Positions 38,291-46,492 of a DNA stretch of 46,492 nt are shown here, one piece after another. This DNA comes from Stutzerimonas chloritidismutans AW-1 (GTDB lineage Bacteria > Pseudomonadota > Gammaproteobacteria > Pseudomonadales > Pseudomonadaceae), in contig NZ_AOFQ01000053.1 of the NCBI RefSeq assembly GCF_000495915.1, forward strand, positions 1 through 46,492, read 5' to 3'. The position numbers were made by a program, and so were the translations under genes. Below the pieces are notes generated by a model that saw only the letters and a list, made by a program, of their open reading frames with translations, was not told the DNA's origin and made no database searches. How positions within the stretch are numbered: the first letter of the stretch is position 1; the number at the start of each line of letters is the position of its first letter.

Positions 38291-38910
38291 GTCTGGCTGA
38301 ATCGTTAGATAGTTTTCGCAAGATAGACTTCGCTGATCTCGATCTTAATAACCTCGGTTCTTGGCCTGCGCCGGTCAAGTTCATTGCTGGCGTTATGCTT
38401 CTCGCAGCGGTGCTTGCTCTAGGTTATTACTTTCATTTGCAGGATATGCAACTGCAATTGGAGCAGCAGCGCGCTCAGGAAGAAACCTTGAAGCAGCAGT
38501 TCTCGACCAAAGCCTTCCAGGCCGCCAATTTGGAAGCTTATAAAGCGCAAATGGCCGAGATGGAAACGTCGTTTGGTGCGTTATTGCGGCAACTGCCAAG
38601 CGATACCGAGGTCCCTGGGCTTCTGGAAGATATCACTCGAACGGGTCTCGGTAGTGGGCTGGAGTTCGAGGAAATCAAGTTGCAGCCAGAGGTGGCTCAG
38701 CAGTTCTATATCGAGTTGCCTATAAATATTAAGGTCGTTGGGGGGTATCACGATCTGGCAACTTTCGTGAGTGGTGTGGCAAGCCTTCCGCGTATCGTCA
38801 CGCTACATGATTTCGAGATCAAGACCGAAAAGAACGAAGCTACATCAAAATTGCGTATGAACATCGTCGCTAAGACTTATCGTTATAACGACAAGGGGCT
38901 GCAGAAATGA
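38287..38910 (+). CDS. pilO: Type IV pilus assembly protein PilO
   Basis: Bitopic inner-membrane partner of PilN, 207 residues: cytosolic stretch with LDLNNLGSWPAPVKF, membrane helix (about 30-50), coiled coil and periplasmic domain (QQFYIELPINIKVVGGYHDLATFVSG). PilN-PilO heterodimers bind the lipoprotein PilP and through it the secretin PilQ. ATGA overlap with the broken pilP. Confidence 0.95.
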   Translation: MSLAESLDSFRKIDFADLDLNNLGSWPAPVKFIAGVMLLAAVLALGYYFHLQDMQLQLEQQRAQEETLKQQFSTKAFQAANLEAYKAQMAEMETSFGALLRQLPSDTEVPGLLEDITRTGLGSGLEFEEIKLQPEVAQQFYIELPINIKVVGGYHDLATFVSGVASLPRIVTLHDFEIKTEKNEATSKLRMNIVAKTYRYNDKGLQK

Positions 38911-38953
38911 ATCGCGCGAGACTTACTGCGTTGGGCTTAAGTCTGGTTGCGCT
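38907..38953 (+). pseudogene. pilP: pilP, 5' fragment before the IS66 insertion
   Basis: The first 15 codons of the lipoprotein PilP plus two bases, encoding most of the signal peptide (MNRARLTALGLSLVAL when read through). The insertion sequence begins within codon 16, and its own TAA (38955-38957) ends the frame, so only a 16-residue peptide can be made. PilP would normally sit in the periplasm and join PilNO to PilQ. Confidence 0.95.
38946..38953 (+). repeat. Target-site duplication, left copy
   Basis: GTTGCGCT, identical to 41033-41040. Eight bases is the IS66-family value. Confidence 0.95.
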
Positions 38954-38973
38954 GTAACCGCTCCACAAACCAC
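38954..38973 (+). repeat. IS66 left terminal inverted repeat
   Basis: GTAACCGCTCCACAAACCAC matches the complement of 41013-41032 at 17 of 20 positions and starts with GTAA, as IS66 ends do. Confidence 0.9.
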
Positions 38974-39034
38974 ACCTTCAAGTTAAGTGAAGGCCCACAG
39001 ATGCTGTGCTCCCGATTTTCCTGGAGCCCAGCCC

Positions 39035-39394
39035 ATGATGCGTCCCGACCCCAAGGTCAAAGCCGTTTACCTTTACCCCAAGCCGGTCGATTTCCGCAAA
39101 TCCATCAACGGTCTGGCCGCCTTGGTCGAGTTGGATATCAAGGTGGCGGTGTTCGACCCGGCGTTGTTCGTTTTTCTCAACCGCACGCGCAACCAAGTGA
39201 AAATTCTGTATTGGCATCGTAACGGTTTCTGTTTGTGGCTCAAGCGCTTGGAGGCCGAGCGGTTCAAGACCAAACCGGATGCCGGTGACGAAGCGATCGA
39301 GCTGACGGTGCGGGAATTGAATCAGTTGCTGGAGGGCATCGACCTCTGGGGCAATCAACCGCACAAGGTGCTGACACCACGTTTCGTGACTTGA
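39035..39394 (+). CDS. tnpB: IS66 family accessory protein TnpB
   Basis: 119 residues, the IS66 Orf2 family needed for transposition together with TnpC. Typical marks are VYLYPKPVDFRKSINGLAAL, VFLNRTRNQVKILYWHRNGF in pieces, and LWLKRLEAERF. Start ATG 39035 (MMRPDPKVKAVY) has GGAG 9 bases upstream; the longer frame to 38987 is not conserved. Confidence 0.93.
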   Translation: MMRPDPKVKAVYLYPKPVDFRKSINGLAALVELDIKVAVFDPALFVFLNRTRNQVKILYWHRNGFCLWLKRLEAERFKTKPDAGDEAIELTVRELNQLLEGIDLWGNQPHKVLTPRFVT

Positions 39395-39412
39395 GCCGGT
39401 ATAATCCATGGC

Positions 39413-40990
39413 ATGATTTCCGTGCCTGAACCCCTTCCTGACGACCCCGCAGCGCTCAAGCAATTGCTCGCTGAGGTGCTGTCTTCTGCACAGAAATTGG
39501 CCAAGGACAAGGACGGGCAGATCGAGCACCTGCGCGAACAAAACGCACTGCTGATCCAACGCCTGTTCGGTCGCAAATCCGAGCAGACGGCCGATCCTGA
39601 CTCGCCGCAGTTGGAGATTTTCAACGAAGCCGAAAGCCTCACCGAAGCCGAAAGCCTCACCGAAGCCGCGCCCGAAACTACTGCCGAAGAGATCGAGGAA
39701 GACGTCGTCGCGCCGGTCAAACGTCGTGGCAAGCGTAAACCACTGCCGGCTGAGTTGCCGCGCGTTGAGGTTATCCATGAGCTGCCCGAGCACGAGCTGA
39801 CCTGTGCCTGCGGTGCTTGCAAGCAAGTGATCGGTGAGGAAACCAGCGAACAGCTGGAAATCATCCCGATGCAGGTGCGGGTCATCCGCCATATCCGTAA
39901 GACCTACGCCTGCAAAGCCTGCGAAGCCGCCCCGATCACCGCGGACAAGCCCGCGCAACTGATTGAGAAAAGCCTGGCTACGCCCAGCGTGTTGGCGATG
40001 CTGCTGACCACCAAGTACGCCGACGGCATCCCGCTGTACCGCTTCGAGAAAGTCCTCCATCGCCATGGCATCGACATCCCGCGGCAGACCCTGGCTCGCT
40101 GGGTGATCCAATGCGGTGACTATCTGCAACCCTTGCTCAACTTGATGCGCGACACGCTGCTGGATTATCCGGTGTTGCACTGCGACGAAACCCGGGTGCA
40201 GGTGCTCAAAGAACCGGGGCGCGGCCCGAGCAGCCAATCCTGGATGTGGGTGCAAACCGGCGGCCCGCCAGACAGGCCGGTGATCCTCTTCGACTACACA
40301 ACCAGTCGTGCGCAGGACGTACCCTTGCGCCTGCTCACCGGCTATTGCGGTTATTTAATGACCGACGACTACTCCGGCTACAACGCCGTGGCCGCGCAAG
40401 CGGGCATCGAGCGGCTGGCCTGCTGGGCCCATGCGAGGCGCAAATTTATCGAGGCGCAGAAGGTGCAGCCTAAAGGCAAAACTGGGCGAGCCGACATGGC
40501 CCTGAACCTGATCAACAAACTCTACGGTATCGAGCGCGAGCTGAAAGACGCCAGCGACGCTGAACGCCTGAGTGCCCGCCAACAGCGCAGTCAACCAGTG
40601 CTCGACCAGCTCAAAGCCTGGCTCGACAAAGCTCAGCCGCAGGTCGCCGGACAGACCTCCCTGGGCAAGGCGGTGAACTACTTGGAGAACAACTGGAGCC
40701 GCCTGGAGCGCTACATCGAAGGCGGAAACCTGCCCATCGACAACAACCGCGCCGAGAACGCCATCCGCCCGTTCGTCATCGGCCGCAAAAACTGGCTGTT
40801 CAGCGACACACCCAAAGGCGCCACGGCCAGCGCACAGATCTATAGTCTGATCGAAACCGCCAAAGCCAATGGCCAGGAGCCCTACGCCTACCTGCGCCAC
40901 ATCCTTGAGCGCCTGCCTCAGGTCAACAGCGTCGAAGGCTACGAAGCGCTGTTGCCGTGGAACTGCTCGCCAGCGCCAGCTGCTTCCTGA
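39413..40990 (+). CDS. tnpC: IS66 family transposase TnpC
   Basis: DDE transposase of 525 residues, full length. An N-terminal leucine-zipper stretch ([21 protein letters not shown]) is followed by the Cys-rich zinc-finger region (CACGACKQ and YACKACE), the DDE core with [20 protein letters not shown] and [19 protein letters not shown], and the IS66 C-terminal segment. An 18-base in-frame duplication (39628-39663) gives [13 protein letters not shown]. It looks intact, so the element may still be mobile. Confidence 0.95.
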   Translation: MISVPEPLPDDPAALKQLLAEVLSSAQKLAKDKDGQIEHLREQNALLIQRLFGRKSEQTADPDSPQLEIFNEAESLTEAESLTEAAPETTAEEIEEDVVAPVKRRGKRKPLPAELPRVEVIHELPEHELTCACGACKQVIGEETSEQLEIIPMQVRVIRHIRKTYACKACEAAPITADKPAQLIEKSLATPSVLAMLLTTKYADGIPLYRFEKVLHRHGIDIPRQTLARWVIQCGDYLQPLLNLMRDTLLDYPVLHCDETRVQVLKEPGRGPSSQSWMWVQTGGPPDRPVILFDYTTSRAQDVPLRLLTGYCGYLMTDDYSGYNAVAAQAGIERLACWAHARRKFIEAQKVQPKGKTGRADMALNLINKLYGIERELKDASDAERLSARQQRSQPVLDQLKAWLDKAQPQVAGQTSLGKAVNYLENNWSRLERYIEGGNLPIDNNRAENAIRPFVIGRKNWLFSDTPKGATASAQIYSLIETAKANGQEPYAYLRHILERLPQVNSVEGYEALLPWNCSPAPAAS

Positions 40991-40994
40991 AAAC

Positions 40995-41020
40995 AACCCC
41001 GTCCGCTAGGACGGGGTTTA
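40995..41020 (+). terminator. Hairpin at the IS66 right end
   Basis: AACCCCGTCC-GCTA-GGACGGGGTT forms a perfect 10-base-pair stem, followed by TA. It lies after the tnpC stop and may stop both tnpC and incoming pilMNO transcripts before pilQ; the short T run makes it moderate. Confidence 0.55.
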
Positions 41021-41032
41021 TGGAGCGCTTAC
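41013..41032 (-). repeat. IS66 right terminal inverted repeat
   Basis: Read on the minus strand it begins GTAAGCGCTCCATAAACC; differs from the left end at three of twenty bases. Confidence 0.9.
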
Positions 41033-41040
41033 GTTGCGCT
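41033..41040 (+). repeat. Target-site duplication, right copy
   Basis: GTTGCGCT, identical to 38946-38953. Confidence 0.95.
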
Positions 41041-41521
41041 GACTGGCTGCGGCAGCAGCAACGACTTCGGCGATCTGCAGCAATATATGAATGAGGTCAG
41101 GGCGAAGCCGAAAGGGACAATTGAGCCGCTACCGGCATTCATTCCCTACGAAGCCTTTACCTATAGCGCTGCCGCCCTGCGACATCCGTTTCAGCCTCCC
41201 GTCAAGCTTGATTTAACCCAGCGGCAAAAGGGCTCAAAAGATATCCAGCCCGATGAGTCGCGAGTTAAGCAGTTTCTTGAGGGGTTCAATATCGAGAACT
41301 TCACGATGGTAGGCACGTTAGCCAATGGTGGGGGGCGGTACGCCTTGATCAAGGGCGGCGACGGGGTTCATCGCGTCAAGATTGGTGACTATTTGGGGCG
41401 CAACCATGGCCGTATCGTCGAGATCAGCGATGCGGGAGTGGATGTAGTGGAAATCGTACCTGATGGAGAGGGTGGGTGGCTCGAGCGCCCGCGCAGTCTG
41501 ACCTTGAAAGAGCGCACCTAG
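41033..41521 (+). pseudogene. pilP: pilP, 3' fragment after the IS66 insertion
   Basis: Rest of the PilP frame, starting VAL-TGCGSSNDFG: the lipobox cysteine (LTGC) lies just after the insertion and is cut off from its signal peptide. The mature protein is otherwise complete (PFQPPVKLDL, GRYALIKGGDGVHRVKIGDY, VEIVPDGEGGWLERPRSLTL). Joined to the 5' fragment with one duplication removed it gives 175 residues, the family length. The first in-frame start is ATG 41087, poorly supplied with a ribosome binding site, which would give a cytosolic, non-lipidated product. Confidence 0.95.
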
Positions 41522-41574
41522 CGCGGGGCAAAAGCATGGAAAACCTTTACCGGTCTGCACAACGGAAGCAATTT

Positions 41575-43650
41575 ATGAACACTACCCTTTCACGCCTAGG
41601 TATCTCTTTGCTGGCGGCGTTTATTTCTCCAGCCCTGCTGGCGGCCAACCTGAACGCCCTCGATGTCGCTGCGCTGCCTGGCGACCGTGTTGAATTGAAG
41701 CTTGCGTTCGACGAACCGGTGGCTGCACCGCGTGGTTATACCCTCGATCAGCCTGCGCGGATCGCGCTCGACCTGCCCGGCGTATCCAATAAGCTCGGAG
41801 CGAAGAATCGCGAGCTAGGAGTTGGCAATGCGCGGAGCGTGACCGTCGTTGAAGCCCAAGGCCGTACCCGACTGATCGTTAATCTCAATACTCTGGTGCC
41901 CTACTCCACTCGCGTAGATGGTAACAATCTCTTTGTGGTATTGGGCGAAAGTTCGGGTGCTGTACGTGCCCCAGCTGTTTCAGCTGCGCCCGTTGCTCCA
42001 GTGGCTGCGCCTGCCAAGGCGATGGCTGTAGGTAAGGCGATCGAGAACATCGATTTCCGTCGGGGTGAAGACGGTGCCGGAAACGTCGTTATTACGCTCT
42101 CTGACCCATCGGTAGGCTCGACCATTGAGGAGCAGGGCGGAAAGATTCGTGTCCTCTTCGACAAGGCTCAACTGCCGGAGGCGCTGCGTGTTCGTCTTGA
42201 TGTTCAGGATTTCGCTACGCCCGTAAAGTTTGTCGATTCGTCCGCTCAGGCCGGTGGAGCTAGTGTCGCCATCGAGCCGACCGGTCGATACGATTATCTG
42301 GCGTACCAGACAGACAACAAACTGACCATCAGCATCAAGCCTCTGACCGAGGATGAAGCCGAGAAGCGCAAGGCTGAGCGCTTCGCTTATTCGGGCGAGA
42401 AACTCTCGCTCAACTTTCAGGATATCGACGTTCGTTCCGTACTGCAGCTGATCGCTGACTTCACCGATCTGAACCTGGTGGCGAGCGATACCGTCGCTGG
42501 CAACATAACCCTGCGTCTGCAAAACGTGCCTTGGGACCAGGCGCTGGATCTGGTGCTTAAAACCAAAGGTCTGGATAAGCGCCAGGTTGGTAACGTGCTG
42601 CTGGTCGCGCCTGCCGACGAGATTGCTGCCCGTGAGCGTCAGGAGCTTGAGTCGCAGCGGCAGATCGCCGAGCTTGCTCCACTTCGTCGCGAGGTCGTTC
42701 AGGTCAATTATGCAAAAGCTGCCGATATTGCGCGGCTGTTTCAGTCGGTGACCAATTCCGAGGGGCAGGCAGACGAGCGTGGATCGCTCGCGGTTGATGA
42801 CCGTACGAACAACATCATTGCCTACCAGACTCAGGAGCGCTTGGACGAACTTCGGCGCATCGTGGCGCAGCTGGATATTCCAGTCCGACAGGTCATGATC
42901 GAGGCTCGAATCGTCGAGGCGAACGTAGATTATGACAAGGCGCTGGGCGTACGTTGGGGTGGGACGCAGCTGTTCGCTAACGGTCGGGGCGCTGTTTACG
43001 GTAGCGACGATTTTGGCGATGAGGCTGGTGAAAGTGGCGAAGATGGCAACGGTAATTATCCGTTCGTTGACCTTGGCGTAGCGAATCGGACTGCCGGAAT
43101 CGGAATTGGCTATATCACAGATAATCTGATTCTTGATCTCGAGCTTTCGGCGATGGAAAAGTCGGGTAATGGCGAAGTGGTTTCTCAGCCAAAGGTCATG
43201 ACGGCTGATAAGGAAACGGCAAAGATTCTCAAGGGGTCGGAGATTCCTTATCAAGAGGCGAGTTCAAGCGGTGCTACTTCCACAACCTTCGTGGAGGCCG
43301 CGCTTTCGCTGGAGGTGACGCCCCAGATTACCCCTGATAACCGGATCATCATGGAGGTGAAAGTCACCAAGGACGAGCCGGATTTTGCAAACGACGTCAA
43401 CGGCACTCCGACCATCCGCAAAAATGAAGTGAACGCGAAAATCCTTGTGAATGACGGCGAGACTGTCGTTATTGGTGGGGTTTTCTCCAACACGCAAAGC
43501 CGGTCGGTGGATAAAGTTCCGTTCCTGGGTGATCTGCCTTATCTTGGGCGTATGTTTCGAAGGGACGTCGTGGCAGACTCAAAATCCGAGTTGCTGATAT
43601 TCTTGACTCCCAAGATTCTCAATCACCAAGCTGTTGCTGTGAGTCGCTGA
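41575..43650 (+). CDS. pilQ: Type IV pilus secretin PilQ
   Basis: Outer-membrane multimeric channel through which the pilus passes. 691 residues: signal peptide ([15 protein letters not shown]), two AMIN peptidoglycan-binding domains (about 25-120 and 145-240), STN/N domains ([38 protein letters not shown]) and the secretin core ([45 protein letters not shown]). ATG 41575 gives the best signal peptide; ATG 41536 adds 13 residues. It now lies downstream of IS66 and may be affected by it. Confidence 0.96.
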   Translation: MNTTLSRLGISLLAAFISPALLAANLNALDVAALPGDRVELKLAFDEPVAAPRGYTLDQPARIALDLPGVSNKLGAKNRELGVGNARSVTVVEAQGRTRLIVNLNTLVPYSTRVDGNNLFVVLGESSGAVRAPAVSAAPVAPVAAPAKAMAVGKAIENIDFRRGEDGAGNVVITLSDPSVGSTIEEQGGKIRVLFDKAQLPEALRVRLDVQDFATPVKFVDSSAQAGGASVAIEPTGRYDYLAYQTDNKLTISIKPLTEDEAEKRKAERFAYSGEKLSLNFQDIDVRSVLQLIADFTDLNLVASDTVAGNITLRLQNVPWDQALDLVLKTKGLDKRQVGNVLLVAPADEIAARERQELESQRQIAELAPLRREVVQVNYAKAADIARLFQSVTNSEGQADERGSLAVDDRTNNIIAYQTQERLDELRRIVAQLDIPVRQVMIEARIVEANVDYDKALGVRWGGTQLFANGRGAVYGSDDFGDEAGESGEDGNGNYPFVDLGVANRTAGIGIGYITDNLILDLELSAMEKSGNGEVVSQPKVMTADKETAKILKGSEIPYQEASSSGATSTTFVEAALSLEVTPQITPDNRIIMEVKVTKDEPDFANDVNGTPTIRKNEVNAKILVNDGETVVIGGVFSNTQSRSVDKVPFLGDLPYLGRMFRRDVVADSKSELLIFLTPKILNHQAVAVSR

Positions 43651-43655
43651 CCTCA

Positions 43656-44201
43656 TTGAAGAACACTATCCTCGTAGGCCCGATGGGTGCTGGCAAAAGC
43701 ACCATCGGGCGTTTGCTTGCCAAAGAGCTTCGTCTCCCATTCAAGGATTCCGATAAGGAGATCGAACAACGGACCGGTGCCAGCATTCCACTGATCTTTG
43801 ACGTGGAGGGTGAGGGCGGTTTTCGCGAGCGGGAGCGGGCGGTGATCGCCGATCTCTGCCAGCTCGAGGGAGTGGTGCTGGCCACTGGCGGTGGTGCGGT
43901 GTTGCGAGAGGATAATCGGCAGGCCCTTCGTGCCGGTGGGCAAGTCGTCTATCTTTGCACGTCGGTCGACCAGCAGCTCGAACGCACCGCCCGCGACCGC
44001 AACCGGCCGCTATTGCAGGCTAGTGATCCCCGCAGCGTTCTGTCCGCCCTCATGGCCATTCGCGATCCGCTATATCGCTCGATAGCGGACGTCATCATCG
44101 AGACCGACGAACGTCCGCCGCGGATGGTTGTGACGGAAATTCTCGACCGGCTCGCGTCTTTACCGCCTCGTGAAAGCCGAGATGAATCTGCGCTATCCTA
44201 G
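43656..44201 (+). CDS. aroK: Shikimate kinase
   Basis: Phosphorylates shikimate with ATP in aromatic amino acid synthesis. 181 residues: Walker [12 protein letters not shown], substrate-binding Asp in [13 protein letters not shown] and ATGGGAV, and the lid region RDRNRPLL. The start is TTG 43656 ([10 protein letters not shown]); no ATG is available before the P-loop. The gap of five bases from pilQ suggests coupling. Confidence 0.94.
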   Translation: MKNTILVGPMGAGKSTIGRLLAKELRLPFKDSDKEIEQRTGASIPLIFDVEGEGGFRERERAVIADLCQLEGVVLATGGGAVLREDNRQALRAGGQVVYLCTSVDQQLERTARDRNRPLLQASDPRSVLSALMAIRDPLYRSIADVIIETDERPPRMVVTEILDRLASLPPRESRDESALS

Positions 44202-44224
44202 ACCCCTTTATTGTTGGGGGCCCC

Positions 44225-45328
44225 ATGCAGACTCTTCAGGTCGATCTCGGTGAGCGTAGCTATCCCATTCATATTGGCGAACGGTTGATTGATCGCGCCG
44301 AGCTGTTTTCCGACAGGATCCGCGGGCGGCAGGTGGCCGTTGTCACTAATGAAACTGTTGCGCCGCTGTATCTCGATCGACTGACTCAGACCCTTTCCGA
44401 CTACACCGTTACTCCGGTGATTCTTCCCGACGGGGAGGAACACAAGAATTGGCAAACCCTGCAGCTGATCTACGACGCTCTGCTCGGAGCTAGGCACGAT
44501 CGCAATACCACGGTCATCGCGCTGGGTGGCGGCGTCATTGGCGATATGGCGGGCTATGCAGCGTCCAGCTATCAGCGTGGCGTGGACTTCATTCAGGTTC
44601 CCACCACGCTATTGTCGCAAGTGGACTCTTCGGTCGGCGGCAAGACCGGTATCAATCACCCTCTAGGCAAAAACATGATCGGGGCGTTCTATCAGCCCCG
44701 AGCGGTCATCATTGACACCGCGACCTTGAAGACATTGCCGCCTCGTGAGCTTTCTGCGGGGCTGGCTGAGGTGATCAAGTATGGGCTTATCTGCGACGAG
44801 CCCTTCCTTGGCTGGCTTGAGGCAAATGTTGATCGACTTCGAGCGCTTGATCCTGTGGTGCTGACGGAGGCGATCCATCGCTCCTGCGCTGCAAAGGCCA
44901 AGGTGGTGAACGCTGATGAGCGCGAGTCCGGCGTGCGCGCGATTCTCAATCTAGGTCACACATTTGGCCACGCGATAGAAACACATATGGGCTATGGCGT
45001 CTGGTTGCATGGTGAGGCCGTGTCGGCGGGAACCGTGATGGCGTTGGAGATGTCTTGTCAGCTGGGCTGGATCACGCGGATGGAGCGTGACCGGGCCATC
45101 AAGTTGCTGCAGCGCGCGGCGCTTCCGGTCGTGCCCCCTGCGCAGATGAAGCCGCAGGACTTTCTCGAGCACATGGCCGTCGACAAGAAGGTTCTGGACG
45201 GTCGGCTGCGCCTCGTTTTGCTGCGGCGAATGGGCGAGGCTGTTGTGACCGGGGACTTCCCTCGCGACGTGCTGGAAACCACCTTGAGCGCCAGTTACGG
45301 TGCAATGACGGAACACCTTGGAGCATAA
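44225..45328 (+). CDS. aroB: 3-dehydroquinate synthase
   Basis: Cyclises DAHP to 3-dehydroquinate, the second step of the shikimate path. 367 residues. NAD-binding [14 protein letters not shown], metal and substrate ligands in [20 protein letters not shown] in pieces, LAEVIKYG, and the zinc-ligand His in [12 protein letters not shown] and LHGEAVSAG. Same strand and order (pilQ-aroK-aroB-damX) as in other pseudomonads. Confidence 0.96.
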   Translation: MQTLQVDLGERSYPIHIGERLIDRAELFSDRIRGRQVAVVTNETVAPLYLDRLTQTLSDYTVTPVILPDGEEHKNWQTLQLIYDALLGARHDRNTTVIALGGGVIGDMAGYAASSYQRGVDFIQVPTTLLSQVDSSVGGKTGINHPLGKNMIGAFYQPRAVIIDTATLKTLPPRELSAGLAEVIKYGLICDEPFLGWLEANVDRLRALDPVVLTEAIHRSCAAKAKVVNADERESGVRAILNLGHTFGHAIETHMGYGVWLHGEAVSAGTVMALEMSCQLGWITRMERDRAIKLLQRAALPVVPPAQMKPQDFLEHMAVDKKVLDGRLRLVLLRRMGEAVVTGDFPRDVLETTLSASYGAMTEHLGA

Positions 45329-45338
45329 GAAAATTTCC

Positions 45339-46492
45339 ATGACCAGTTTGTCTGCGGACGACGCGTTTCTGAATCACTATGGCTTCAGCCATGACCCCTT
45401 TGCGGCTCGCGTTCCGGGCTTCAAGTTCTTTCCCGCGCAGCGCAAGCCGGTGCTTGGGCAGCTTCATCATCTGGCGCGCTACAGCCAGTTGCTGCTGCTG
45501 GTTACCGGGCCGGAGGGAAGTGGAAAAACCCTTTTGCGTCAGGCACTGGTTGCCAGTAGCAACAAGCAGGCGGTGCAGAGCGTAGTCATTACCCCTCAGG
45601 CTACGATGGATGCGAGCGCGCTGTTGGCACAGATCGCTCAAGCACTGAACAGCCAGGAGGCCGATTTCGACGGCGTGATGGCCCAGGTCATCCAGCTGGC
45701 GTTGACAGGTCAGGAAGTCTATCTATTGGTCGACGACGCCGAGCAGTTGACGGGTGCTGCGGTGGAAACCCTTCTGCGTCTGGCTGCGGGCACCCCTGAG
45801 GCCAGGCCGCATGTGTTCCTGTTCGGTGAGTCTGCGCTTGGCGGGCGGCTCGAGGCCTTGAGTGATGGCGAGGAGCGCTACCATGCCATCGCGCTGCAGC
45901 CGTATGAAGAGGACGAAACCAGGGAGTACCTGGCATTGCGGCTGGAGGGTGCCGGTAGCGGCCTAGAGTGTCTGAGCGAAGAGCAGATTGGTCGTATCCA
46001 TGAGCAGTCTGGTGGTTGGCCGGGGGCGATCAATCAGTTGGCCCGAGACGAGCTCATCGCCGCGATGCAGAGCAAGCGCGGGCGGCGGAAATCGGGCGGT
46101 ATCGGATTTCCGCTACCCAAAAAACATTTGGTTGCTGTAGTCGCAGTCCTTGTTCTTATAGCTGTCGGCTTTCTTTTCTTGCGTGGCGGCGATTCCGAGC
46201 GCCCTTCGGCCCCCGAAGTGACCTCCCTGCCGCTCGATGGTTCGTCTGCCTCGGGGCCGTCTGCTGAGACCGGGGAGCAGGACCCGGCTGCCATCGAGTT
46301 CGATGGACAAGAGCGGCCGTTGTCCCTGCCACTGGGTGGCGACGCACAGCCGGTGGTGCGCGAGCCGCTGGCGGCCGCTGCTGGTGGCGAGAGCGAGGAC
46401 GAGAATGGCGGGCCCACCGCGAATGCCGCAGTCCCTACAATTCCTGCACCTGCACCTGCACCTGCACCAGCACCAGCACCAGCACCAGCACC
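45339..46492 (+). CDS. damX: DamX-like AAA/SPOR membrane protein, 3' end outside window
   Basis: Open frame from ATG 45339 to the window edge (384 codons visible). The N-terminal ATPase-like domain (about 1-245) has DPFAARVPGFKFFPAQRKP, Walker A TGPEGSGKT and Walker B YLLVDDAEQL; one membrane helix follows at about 264-284 (HLVAVVAVLVLIAVGFLF); the periplasmic part is a Pro/Ala/Ser/Glu-rich linker that ends in a PAPAPA repeat. The C-terminal SPOR domain expected for this family lies beyond the window. Role in septation is inferred from family. Confidence 0.88.
   Translation, partial: MTSLSADDAFLNHYGFSHDPFAARVPGFKFFPAQRKPVLGQLHHLARYSQLLLLVTGPEGSGKTLLRQALVASSNKQAVQSVVITPQATMDASALLAQIAQALNSQEADFDGVMAQVIQLALTGQEVYLLVDDAEQLTGAAVETLLRLAAGTPEARPHVFLFGESALGGRLEALSDGEERYHAIALQPYEEDETREYLALRLEGAGSGLECLSEEQIGRIHEQSGGWPGAINQLARDELIAAMQSKRGRRKSGGIGFPLPKKHLVAVVAVLVLIAVGFLFLRGGDSERPSAPEVTSLPLDGSSASGPSAETGEQDPAAIEFDGQERPLSLPLGGDAQPVVREPLAAAAGGESEDENGGPTANAAVPTIPAPAPAPAPAPAPAPA
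46443..46492 (+). repeat. Hexanucleotide tandem repeat in damX linker
   Basis: Four copies of CCTGCA are followed by four of CCAGCA plus CC, continuing past the window. Each unit encodes Pro-Ala, so unit gain or loss keeps the frame. Confidence 0.9.

Larger units (their letters stand above)
38954..41032 (+). mobile_element. IS66-family insertion sequence, 2,079 bp
   Basis: The element has terminal inverted repeats that begin GTAACCGCTCCACAAACC at the left and GTAAGCGCTCCATAAACC (complement) at the right, matching at 17 of the first 20 bases. It is flanked by the 8-base duplication GTTGCGCT. It carries tnpB and tnpC but no tnpA; only 81 bases precede tnpB. A palindromic hairpin stands between tnpC and the right end. 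Removing the element and one duplication restores pilP exactly. Confidence 0.97.

Noticed and set aside
39400..39405. TATAAT before tnpC as a promoter
   Set aside because: No -35 at a suitable distance, and tnpB-tnpC are normally co-transcribed.

Overview
The window is 46.5 kb of chromosomal core genome from a gammaproteobacterium of the Pseudomonas group. The mix of genes (algZ-algR next to hemCDXY, dsbH, algQ and algP; hemB-ppk-ppx-trxA-rho-ubiD; ponA divergent from pilMNOPQ-aroKB) and the protein sequences resemble a Pseudomonas stutzeri-like species (Stutzerimonas). The species call is inference from recalled synteny and protein similarity, not from a search. Most of the window is GC-rich with tightly packed genes; the maeB-ponA-pil part is visibly less GC-rich.

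Layout. 1-8.3 kb: LytS/LytTR-type two-component pair algZ (5' end cut off by the window) and algR, haem genes hemC-hemD-hemX-hemY, a DsbB-family oxidase, the anti-sigma-70 factor Rsd/AlgQ and the histone-like AlgP. 8.2-15.9 kb: TIGR02444 protein, ABC-F ATPase, small MscS-like protein, TerC-family membrane protein, a LysE-family exporter broken by a 22-bp tandem duplication, a YaiI/UPF0178 protein, an MHYT-GGDEF-EAL cyclic-di-GMP protein and a PaaI-like thioesterase. 16-26.5 kb: elbB, hemB, ppk, ppx, trxA, rho (split into two overlapping reading frames by a 19-bp tandem duplication), ubiD and a ferredoxin/flavin reductase. 26.6-34 kb: SPOR protein, argS, priA, rpmE, a secreted nuclease and malic enzyme. 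34-46.5 kb: ponA, the type IV pilus operon pilM-N-O-P-Q with a 2,079-bp IS66-family element inserted in the pilP signal-peptide codons, then aroK, aroB and a DamX-like SPOR/ATPase gene that runs off the end.

The main surprise is rho. A 19-bp tandem duplication at codon 330 shifts the frame, but its junction makes an ATG, and one of the two base differences between the copies makes a full AGGAGG just upstream. The two resulting ORFs together still encode all the native Rho residues apart from the junction, so this could be a functional two-piece Rho; it could also be a mutation, or a sequencing or assembly error. The broken lysE gene has the same architecture (duplication of 3n+1 bases, ATG across the junction). 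The IS66 insertion should abolish or reduce PilP lipoprotein and may be polar on pilQ, aroK and aroB. No tRNA, rRNA, CRISPR, prophage or defence system was seen.
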